Part shown: one piece after another, positions 1 to 6,405 of the stretch
Numbering within the stretch: position 1 is the first letter of the stretch
Layout: each line of letters begins with the position of its first letter
NCBI GenBank assembly: GCA_947565255.1
Contig: CANOFI010000033.1
Span: forward strand, 1-13,562
DNA from: an uncultured Lachnospiraceae bacterium
Lineage (GTDB): Bacteria; Bacillota; Clostridia; Lachnospirales; Lachnospiraceae
Length of the DNA: 13,562 nucleotides
Reading direction: 5' to 3'
The notes under the pieces: generated by a model
Databases searched by the model: none
Told to the model about the DNA's origin: nothing
Seen by the model: the letters and a program-made list of their open reading frames with translations, nothing else
Position numbers and translations under genes: made by a program

Positions 1-1414
1 ACAGATCCATAATTTCTGAGACGGCATCGCAGAGGGTGTTCAGTTCCCTGGCTGCGGTATCCGAAAAGGTAAGCTCTTTTTCTTTTAGTTCTCTGGCTGA
101 TTCCAGCAAATTTACGGCATGATCAGAGATGCGTTCAAAATCACCGATGAGTTTTAACAGCTTTGCCGCTTCCTCACTTTCCGTATCGCTGATGGAGGAG
201 GCGCTGATTTTTATAAGAAACGTGCTTAACACATCTTCATAACGGTCGCAGGCTTCCTCATCCTTTTTTATTTTTTTAATCAGATCCGGCGTATATACGG
301 ATAATGCCTGCAAGCCATTTTTCAGGGCCCGCGCAGAGCAGGCCGCCATATCGGAAGCGACAATTCTGCACTGCTCCAGGGCAAGGGAAGGGGTGACTAA
401 CATACGTTCGTCCAGACGTACGGTATCCTCCGGCATCGGTGAATCTGAGATGACCCTGAGCGCCAGTTTTTCCAGGAGACTGGAAAGCGGAAGAAGAATC
501 AGTACACTTATAAAGTTGAAAATGGTGTGTATAACTGCGATGCCCGGCAGGGAGACAGGCACTGCAAAGGCGAGAGGCGTCCACAGCATTCTTGCCAGTA
601 AAAAGAAAATTAAAATTACGGCGGTTCCGATGACATTAAAGGAAAGATGGATAAAAGCGGCGCGTTTCGCATTTTTGTTTGCACCGATGGAGGATAGAAG
701 GGCCGTGATGCAGGTGCCGATATTCTGGCCCATTATAATCGGGATGGCGGCACCGTAAGAGACCTGCCCTGTGGCTGCCAGTGCCTGTAAAATGCCGATG
801 GAAGCACTGCTGGACTGAATCAGGGCGGTTAACAGCGCGCCTGCCAGTACCCCTAAAAATGGATTTTCAAACATGAGGAAAATATTTTGGAAGGCCGGAA
901 TTTCGGCAAGTCCGGAGACCGATTTTGTCATCGTTTCCATGCCGAACATCAGGGTTGCAAACCCGAGGAGGATCATGCCGGTATTATTTTTTCTGGAGTT
1001 TTTGCTGAACATATAAAAAAGGATGCCGACAAAAGCAAGGATGGGGGTAAAAGAGGAGGGCTTTAACATTTTTACCCATGTGGTATCGCTGCTGATACCG
1101 CCGAGGCTTAAAATCCAGCTTGTAACGGTGGTGCCGACATTTGCACCCATAATGACATTGATGGCCTGCTTCAGAGTCATAATTCCCGAATTGACAAAGC
1201 CGATGACCATGACGGTTGTGGCGGACGAGCTTTGGATCACTGCCGTAACGCCGCAGCCGGTCAAAAAGCCCGCTGTCCGGCTGTTTGTCATTTTTCCAAG
1301 CAAAGAACGCAGTTTGTTTCCGGTCAGGAGTTCAAGCGCCTGCCCCATAATATCCATGCCAAATAAAAATAAACACAGTCCTCCCAGCATGGATAATGCA
1401 TCCCATATTGTCAT
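1..1414 (-). CDS. Na+/phosphate symporter with C-terminal PhoU domain, 3' end cut by window edge
   Basis: The reverse strand reads open from ATG at 1414 to the left edge, giving about 471 residues with no stop. Start choice rests on an AGAGGGA ribosome binding site a few bases upstream. The first ~310 residues are hydrophobic membrane segments forming two inverted halves, as in the NptA/SLC34 family. Each half carries a QSSS motif (QSSSAT 61-66, QSSSAS 200-205) followed by a G-x-N-x-G-T motif (GANVGTT 90-96, GQNIGTC 229-235); in the family these form the sodium/phosphate site. From about residue 340 a helical PhoU-like region begins, containing the E-R-x-x-D-H-x-x-N signature, and runs off the edge. 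The likely role is phosphate uptake or export at the cytoplasmic membrane. It is a paralogue of the protein at 4628-6385 and faces away from the hydrolase gene between them. Family assignment is secure; the ion and substrate are inferred from the family. Confidence 0.93.
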   Translation of the reverse strand, partial: MTIWDALSMLGGLCLFLFGMDIMGQALELLTGNKLRSLLGKMTNSRTAGFLTGCGVTAVIQSSSATTVMVIGFVNSGIMTLKQAINVIMGANVGTTVTSWILSLGGISSDTTWVKMLKPSSFTPILAFVGILFYMFSKNSRKNNTGMILLGFATLMFGMETMTKSVSGLAEIPAFQNIFLMFENPFLGVLAGALLTALIQSSSASIGILQALAATGQVSYGAAIPIIMGQNIGTCITALLSSIGANKNAKRAAFIHLSFNVIGTAVILIFFLLARMLWTPLAFAVPVSLPGIAVIHTIFNFISVLILLPLSSLLEKLALRVISDSPMPEDTVRLDERMLVTPSLALEQCRIVASDMAACSARALKNGLQALSVYTPDLIKKIKKDEEACDRYEDVLSTFLIKISASSISDTESEEAAKLLKLIGDFERISDHAVNLLESARELKEKELTFSDTAARELNTLCDAVSEIMDL

Positions 1415-1447
1415 AAAAATCCCTCTTTTCTCCGTTTTGGCCGCTAT

Positions 1448-1477
1448 CGTATATCATTATTTTTACCCGATTGTCTA
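1448..1477 (-). promoter_or_regulatory. Possible sigma-A promoter for the leftward Na/Pi symporter gene
   Basis: On the minus strand a TAGACA hexamer (1472-1477, five of six to TTGACA) is followed after 18 bp by TATACG (1448-1453, four of six to TATAAT). This would start a transcript about 25-30 bases upstream of ATG 1414. The -10 match is mediocre, so this is only a candidate. Confidence 0.35.
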
Positions 1478-1559
1478 AACTTCATTCTATTTTTTTTGTT
1501 TATATTGCTTTCCCATTCAGAATGGCAGATAGATGGGATTCTTTTTAATGGGCCTTGAC

Positions 1560-1573
1560 AGAACATATGTTCT
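1560..1573. promoter_or_regulatory. LexA/DinR-type SOS box palindrome, orphan
   Basis: AGAACATATGTTCT is a perfect 14-bp palindrome. Its core GAAC-ATAT-GTTC fits the Gram-positive LexA box, written GAAC-RNRY-GTTC in Bacillus subtilis. It lies in the non-coding gap, and its first base is the last base of a perfect TTGACA hexamer (1555-1560), so a bound repressor would cover a -35 element. However, no good -10 lies 16-19 bp after that hexamer, and neither neighbour is a typical SOS gene. The match is seen directly; LexA binding is inference. GAAC-N4-GTTC is expected by chance about 0.2 times in a window of this size. Confidence 0.5.
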
Positions 1574-1586
1574 TGTGGACTGCAGT

Positions 1587-1677
1587 AAATACCCCGCAGC
1601 AAGTTGCGGGGTATTTGCCCCTCGCGGCAGTCGTCAAATATACGTGCAAGCACGTCTGCTTGGCTCGTTGCTCGCGG
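1587..1677. repeat. GC-rich structured intergenic element with a perfect 12-bp hairpin
   Basis: The 362-bp gap 1415-1776 has no gene I can support. Its centre holds a perfect hairpin: AAATACCCCGCA (1587-1598), a six-base loop, and TGCGGGGTATTT (1605-1616). A second segment follows with two mutually exclusive small hairpins: ACGTGC/GCACGT at 1642-1655 and CAAGCA/TGCTTG at 1647-1662. The CTCGCGG sequence near 1621 recurs near 1671. Neither side of the main stem has a proper T-tract, so it is a poor intrinsic terminator. The GC content drops sharply to A-rich DNA at 1678. From memory, similar intergenic elements recur in Lachnospiraceae genomes, so a dispersed repeat is the best guess, but only one copy is visible here. 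Confidence 0.5.
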
Positions 1678-1700
1678 GAATAAAAAATAAAAAGAAATCA

Positions 1701-1729
1701 GTGAAATATTTATGAGAATGTGGTATGAT
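1701..1729 (+). promoter_or_regulatory. Extended -10 promoter for the GH67-like gene
   Basis: TATGAT at 1724-1729 is preceded by TG at 1721-1722, giving an extended -10. A weak -35 (GTGAAA, 1701-1706, four of six) sits 17 bp upstream in an A-rich stretch. The predicted start near 1736 leaves a leader of about 40 bases carrying AAAGGAG at 1757-1763, ahead of ATG 1777. Confidence 0.5.
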
Positions 1730-1776
1730 AAATGTAAAAGCACGAATATGGGAGCGAAAGGAGAATATTAATCATT

Positions 1777-4509
1777 ATGGTGAATGTGAATCTGATTATG
1801 CCGGCAGCAGCGAATAAGCGTCTGGCACTGGGTTTGGAACAGATTGAAAAGGCCCTTGGAAAGGCTGGAATAGATGTGCAGAAGGCGGAGGAGTCTGATT
1901 TGTCAAAGGATTACCGCAGCGTAGACGGCGTGAAAATTTATGCCGGAATCCGCGCACAGTCTGCCCTGATTCAAGAGCTCGAGGAGAAGGGAGAGCTGTT
2001 ATATCATGCCTCGGAGCCGGTAAAGGAGGAAAGCTTTTATATCGCAACCCTTCCGGGACAGATGTATGTAATTGCCGGAGCGGACGCGACGGGAGTGCTG
2101 TATGGCTGTCTGGAATTTGCTGAGCGGGTGACAGAAGATGGGGCAATACCGCATGAGATATTTTTTGGGGATGCACCGGCTTTAAAGCTGAGAGGACCGG
2201 TCGTCGGTCTGCAGCTGACGAAAATTGAACCGCCGCGGAAAACATACGAATACCCGATAACGCCGGGGAGATTTCCGTGGTTTTATGACAAGGCGCTGTG
2301 GAGTGAATTTTTGGATATGATGCTGCAGCAGCGTTGCAACGTATTGTACATATGGAGCGGACATCCGTTTTCTTCCTTAATTAAGCTGCCCGATTATCCG
2401 GAGGCGCTGGAGGTGACGGAAGAAGAATTCCAGAAAAACCGGGAAGTGTTCGAATGGCTGACTGACGAGTGCGACAAAAGGGGAATATGGGTTGTCTTAA
2501 AGTTTTACAATATACATATTCCGCTTCCATTTGCGCAGCATCATCAGATTGACCTGCTGCAGAGGACAATCCTTCCCCTGACAGCGGATTATACCTATAA
2601 ATGTATTGTAGAATTTATCAAATCTTTTCCGCACATCGGGCTTATGGTGTGTTTAGGAGAGGCTCTGCGCGGATACGAAAATAAAACGCAGTGGTTTCTG
2701 GAAACCATACTGCCCGCGGTAAACGAGGGAGTGAAACAGGCCGGGCTGAAAGAGCTTCCGCCGCTGATTCTGCGTGCCCATGACTGTGATGCAACCGGGA
2801 TAATGGATGAGGCAGTAAAGCAATATGCCAATCTGTATACGATGTGGAAGTATAACGGAGAAAGCCTGACTACATTTTTGCCGGCGGGACAGTGGCAGGA
2901 AATTCATGAAGAGCTGGCTTCCCACAAACAGACCCACATTATGAATGTGCATGTTCTGGCTAATTTGGAGCCGTTTCGTTTTGGCGCTGTGTCTTTTATC
3001 CAGAAATGTATGCAGGCCGGCCGGGAACGGCTTGGCGGAAGCGGACTGCATCTGTATCCGTTGTTTTACTGGGACTGGCCATATTCGGCTGATAAAGCAA
3101 GTCCGCGTATTCGGCAGTTGGACCGCGACTGGCTCTGGTATGAGGCATGGTTCCGTTATGCGTGGGACCCTGACAGGGATCCGCAGCTTGAGCGGGCGTA
3201 CTGGATAGAAAGAATTGCTGCGCATTTTGGCTGCGGCACAGAGGGTGGAGAACTTATGTTCGAAGCAATTGACGCGGCAGGTGAAATTGCGCCGAGAATT
3301 CTGCGCCGTGTCGGGATTACGGAAGGGAACCGCCAGACGATGAGCTTAGGCATGACGATGCCGCAGTTTACCCATGTAAAAAAATTCCGTCCCAATTATG
3401 AGCTTTGGAAATCGGCCTCCACGCCGGGAGAAATTCCGGACGAGTATGTAGAACGGGAATTAAAAGGAGAAAGCCACTGGGGCGAGACGCCGCTGGATAT
3501 GATTGCCGAGGTCCGGTATTATGCGGCAAAGGCCAAAGAAAAAATAAAAGCCGCGGGAGAATTTATGGGAGACAGTGGCAGGAAGGAATATGAATACTGG
3601 TGTACGGATATAGAGGCAATTGGTCTGATGACGGAGTCCTATTGTAAAAAAATAGAGGCGGCAATCCAGATTCTGTTTTATAAAAATACGATGGCTGAGG
3701 ATTTGCATGGCAATATGGAGTACCTGGAGAGGGCCGAAACACTTATGGAGGAAAGTCTGGTCTGCTACCGCGAGCTGGCAGAGCTTACAAAGAATACATA
3801 TCTGTACGCGAACAGCATGCAGACGCCGCAGAGAAAAATCCCATTTCCGGACGGAGAGGCATTTGGACACTGGACGCAGTGTCTGCCGGAATATGAGAAG
3901 GAATATGCCTGCTTTAAAAAGCATGTGGAAGAGATGAAGCAGGGAATTTATCCCAAAGATGAGGATGAGGAAACGGCGGCAATCGAACCGCTTAAAGGCG
4001 CGGCATTTAAAGTGCTGACGCCGGGATATCCGACTTATGAGGTAAAGAAGGGCGCCGAGGTGTTTACGGATGTTCCCAGTAAGATTCAGAATGTTGCGCC
4101 TGAATTAAAGGGACTGACCGGAATTGCCATGAGTAAGCAGTACGCCATTGAACATGGTGCAAAAGTGAAGGTGGAATTTGAAGAGGATGTTCAGCTCTTA
4201 ATCGGATATTTTAAGGTGAAGGGAACAAATAACAGGGACTGGCTCCGGGTACCGGATCTTGAGACAGATACCCATGCAGATGAGAGAGGTGGCCTGGCCT
4301 GTGTGTTCGGCGAGGCGGTGAAGGTGGATAATGCGCCGGTCGTCAATGTGCATGCATTTCGATATGAAAAGGGAATACAGGAAATATTTATGGATAATGG
4401 AGCCTACGCAATTTTAGGCGCGGTTCCGGCCGGGGTCAGACTAAATACACGACAGGCCGGACTGGCCGGAGATACTCTGGAAATGCTGGACTGGATGTTT
4501 GAAGAATAA
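1777..4509 (+). CDS. Intracellular glycoside hydrolase, GH67 alpha-glucuronidase-like
   Basis: 910 residues with no signal peptide, so it probably acts on imported oligosaccharides. Residues 3-120 form an alpha/beta domain like the N-terminal domain of GH67 and GH20 enzymes, ending in GADATGVLYG (101-110). A TIM-barrel-like catalytic region covers about 125-445. GEAL around Glu295 lies where a strand-end catalytic acid could sit, but this is not proven. WYEAWFRYAWDP (454-465) parallels the aromatic AWDP segment of GH67 alpha-glucuronidases. A helical region follows, and from about 746 an extra C-terminal beta-rich domain not typical of short GH67 enzymes. ATG 1777 has AAAGGAG 13 nt upstream, a long spacing; no better in-frame start is visible. 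The gene has its own promoter, and no terminator separates it from the next gene. The hydrolase call is fairly sure; glucuronic acid as the released sugar is a guess, and a neighbouring GH family is possible. Confidence 0.7.
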   Translation: MVNVNLIMPAAANKRLALGLEQIEKALGKAGIDVQKAEESDLSKDYRSVDGVKIYAGIRAQSALIQELEEKGELLYHASEPVKEESFYIATLPGQMYVIAGADATGVLYGCLEFAERVTEDGAIPHEIFFGDAPALKLRGPVVGLQLTKIEPPRKTYEYPITPGRFPWFYDKALWSEFLDMMLQQRCNVLYIWSGHPFSSLIKLPDYPEALEVTEEEFQKNREVFEWLTDECDKRGIWVVLKFYNIHIPLPFAQHHQIDLLQRTILPLTADYTYKCIVEFIKSFPHIGLMVCLGEALRGYENKTQWFLETILPAVNEGVKQAGLKELPPLILRAHDCDATGIMDEAVKQYANLYTMWKYNGESLTTFLPAGQWQEIHEELASHKQTHIMNVHVLANLEPFRFGAVSFIQKCMQAGRERLGGSGLHLYPLFYWDWPYSADKASPRIRQLDRDWLWYEAWFRYAWDPDRDPQLERAYWIERIAAHFGCGTEGGELMFEAIDAAGEIAPRILRRVGITEGNRQTMSLGMTMPQFTHVKKFRPNYELWKSASTPGEIPDEYVERELKGESHWGETPLDMIAEVRYYAAKAKEKIKAAGEFMGDSGRKEYEYWCTDIEAIGLMTESYCKKIEAAIQILFYKNTMAEDLHGNMEYLERAETLMEESLVCYRELAELTKNTYLYANSMQTPQRKIPFPDGEAFGHWTQCLPEYEKEYACFKKHVEEMKQGIYPKDEDEETAAIEPLKGAAFKVLTPGYPTYEVKKGAEVFTDVPSKIQNVAPELKGLTGIAMSKQYAIEHGAKVKVEFEEDVQLLIGYFKVKGTNNRDWLRVPDLETDTHADERGGLACVFGEAVKVDNAPVVNVHAFRYEKGIQEIFMDNGAYAILGAVPAGVRLNTRQAGLAGDTLEMLDWMFEE

Positions 4510-4545
4510 ATTTGTGCTGCTTTTCATAAAATATAAAATTATCTA

Positions 4546-4574
4546 TTGCCATAAATCGACAATGCGTGTAAAAT
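4546..4574 (+). promoter_or_regulatory. Sigma-A promoter of the six-gene operon
   Basis: TTGCCA (4546-4551, five of six) and TAAAAT (4569-4574, five of six) are separated by exactly 17 bp in an AT-rich gap. This is the best promoter in the window. It would start transcription near 4581, directly at the dyad at 4584-4601. Confidence 0.65.
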
Positions 4575-4583
4575 AGATGTATG

Positions 4584-4601
4584 CGCTTAAATGTTTAAGC
4601 G
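4584..4601. promoter_or_regulatory. 18-bp inverted repeat at the predicted transcription start
   Basis: CGCTTAAA, a two-base spacer, then TTTAAGCG: a perfect 8-bp dyad. It begins 9 bp after the predicted -10, so it covers the start region, and it ends 9 bp before the ribosome binding site of the next gene. This position suits an operator for a dimeric repressor. As RNA, a two-base loop is too tight, so a hairpin would be shorter. The regulator is unknown. Confidence 0.5.
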
Positions 4602-4627
4602 ATAAAACCAAAAGGAGTACATATAAG

Positions 4628-6385
4628 ATGGATATACAAAGTGTGATAGCACTGCTGAGCGGCGTGGCGTTATTTCTGTTTGGGATGCAGATTATGGGCG
4701 ACGGATTAAAAAAAGTAGCAGGAAGCAAGCTGGAAATTGTATTATATAAGCTGTCCAGCACGCCCTTAAAGGGAGTGCTGCTCGGAACCGGAGTAACAGC
4801 GATTATTCAGTCTTCCTCCGCCACTTCTGTTATGGTGGTCGGTTTTGTAAATGCAGGCATGATGAAGGTGCGCCAGGCAATCGGTATTATTATGGGCGCC
4901 ATTATCGGTACCAGTGTGACAGGATGGATTTTGTGTCTGTCTGATATCAGCGGTTCCGGCTGGGTGGAGCTGTTGTCCACAGAGACCCTGGCCGGGATTG
5001 TGGCGGTCATTGGAATTATTTTGCGCATGTTCTGTAAAAATATGACAAAACGCTATATCGGTGACATTCTGATAGGGTTTTCCGTACTGATGTTCGGTAT
5101 GCAGAATATGAGCGGCGCGGTCAGCGGTCTGCGGGACAGCAAAGCATTTATTGAAATGGTAGTAAAATGCTCCAATCCGTTTATCGGAATTTTAGTCGGT
5201 ATCCTGATTACCGCCATACTGCAGAGCGCTTCTGCGACAGTCGGTATTCTTCAGGCGCTTGCAGTTACAGGGGCCATTGATATTTCCGTTGCACTGCCGA
5301 TTATTATGGGAATCGGGGTAGGAGCAGCCATGCCCGTACTGCTTTCTTCCATAGGCGCAAGTGCTAATGGAAAGAGGACGGCGTTTATATATCTGCTGGT
5401 GGACGCACTGGGAGCATTGATTTGGGCGGTGTTATTTTATTCGCTTAACGCTATATTCCATTTTTCATTCCTGAATATGAAGATGAATATGATATCCATT
5501 GCGTTTGTAAATTCACTGTTCCGGTTAGGAACGGTCCTGGTGCTGTTCCCATTTGTAAAGAAAATAGAAAAACTGGTGGAGGCTTTGTTCAAGCTGGAGG
5601 AAGACGACGGCGAGCTTGCAGAGATAGACAGCCTGGAGGAACGTTTTATCGGGCATCCGGCGCTTGCTATTGCGCAGAGCCGGACGGTGTTGTGTTCCAT
5701 GGCGCGCAAATCACAGAAAAATCTGGACCGGGCCATCAGCCTTTTGTATGATTTTTCCCAGGAGGAGTATGATACGATTCAGCGCAAGGAAGATGTGATT
5801 GACCGTTACGAGGATAAGCTGGGAAGCTATATAGTAAAGATTACCCAGCAGGAGCTGACGCCGGAGCAGAACAAAGAGGTATCAAAGTTTTTACATACAA
5901 TCAGCGATTTTGAACGGATCGCGGACCATGCAATCAATATCGCGGAGGCAGCAAAAGAAATGTATGAAAAGAAGCAGGAATTTTCCGAAAACGGAAAAAA
6001 GGATATGTTTCTTATGCAAAGCGTGGTAAAAGAAATTGTGAATCTTGTTGTCAACGCGTTTGAGGAAAATAGCTTAGAGCTTGCCTGCCGCACAGAGCCT
6101 TTGGAGGAACTGATTGACGGATATTGCGACGAGATAAAGATGAACCATATAAAGAGAGTGCAGACGGGACAGTGTACTTTAAGCCAGGGGTTTGTATTTA
6201 ACGACCTCCTGACGGATTATGAGAGGATTGCGGACCATTGTTCCAATGTGGCGGTGGCAATTATTGAACTGGAGGATAATGCGTTTGATACACATGAATA
6301 TTTAATTAACCTTCTCAATAACCGCACCGATAGCTTTAATAAGTATTTTGAAGAATATAAAAATAAGTTTCCGACTACAGATTAA
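4628..6385 (+). CDS. Na/Pi symporter-PhoU family protein, divergent paralogue
   Basis: 585 residues from ATG 4628, chosen because AAAGGAG (4611-4617) lies 10 nt upstream; an in-frame ATG at 4577 falls inside the promoter and dyad. The protein begins with membrane segments to about residue 320, then a linker, then a PhoU-like helical domain (~355-585) with two metal-binding signatures, ERIADHAIN and ERIADHCSN. The first repeat keeps QSSSAT (61-66), but G-x-N-x-G-T reads GAIIGTS (90-96), with Ile for Asn. In the second repeat QSSS reads QSAS (199-202), and the matching loop reads GIGVGAA (228-234), again without Asn. Its paralogue at 1-1414 has both motifs intact. It may transport another substrate or act as a sensor rather than a phosphate symporter. 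It is first in the operon, with 20 nt to the FapA-like gene. Family membership is sure; phosphate transport is doubtful. Confidence 0.9.
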   Translation: MDIQSVIALLSGVALFLFGMQIMGDGLKKVAGSKLEIVLYKLSSTPLKGVLLGTGVTAIIQSSSATSVMVVGFVNAGMMKVRQAIGIIMGAIIGTSVTGWILCLSDISGSGWVELLSTETLAGIVAVIGIILRMFCKNMTKRYIGDILIGFSVLMFGMQNMSGAVSGLRDSKAFIEMVVKCSNPFIGILVGILITAILQSASATVGILQALAVTGAIDISVALPIIMGIGVGAAMPVLLSSIGASANGKRTAFIYLLVDALGALIWAVLFYSLNAIFHFSFLNMKMNMISIAFVNSLFRLGTVLVLFPFVKKIEKLVEALFKLEEDDGELAEIDSLEERFIGHPALAIAQSRTVLCSMARKSQKNLDRAISLLYDFSQEEYDTIQRKEDVIDRYEDKLGSYIVKITQQELTPEQNKEVSKFLHTISDFERIADHAINIAEAAKEMYEKKQEFSENGKKDMFLMQSVVKEIVNLVVNAFEENSLELACRTEPLEELIDGYCDEIKMNHIKRVQTGQCTLSQGFVFNDLLTDYERIADHCSNVAVAIIELEDNAFDTHEYLINLLNNRTDSFNKYFEEYKNKFPTTD

Positions 6386-6405
6386 TTGGGAAACAGGAGG
6401 GCTGA

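Noticed and set aside
393..1478. Rightward open frames at 393-758 and 1023-1478
   Set aside because: They lie antisense to the symporter gene, whose protein shows clear family motifs in the other strand. Their translations look like reverse images of membrane segments.
1533..1715. 60-codon rightward frame through the intergenic element
   Set aside because: It runs through the LexA box, the hairpin and the repeat-like element, has no ribosome binding site, and its composition follows the repeat rather than a protein.
4577..4627. Earlier in-frame start for the second Na/Pi gene
   Set aside because: It lies in the promoter start region and the dyad, has no ribosome binding site, and would add 17 polar residues before a normal family N-terminus.
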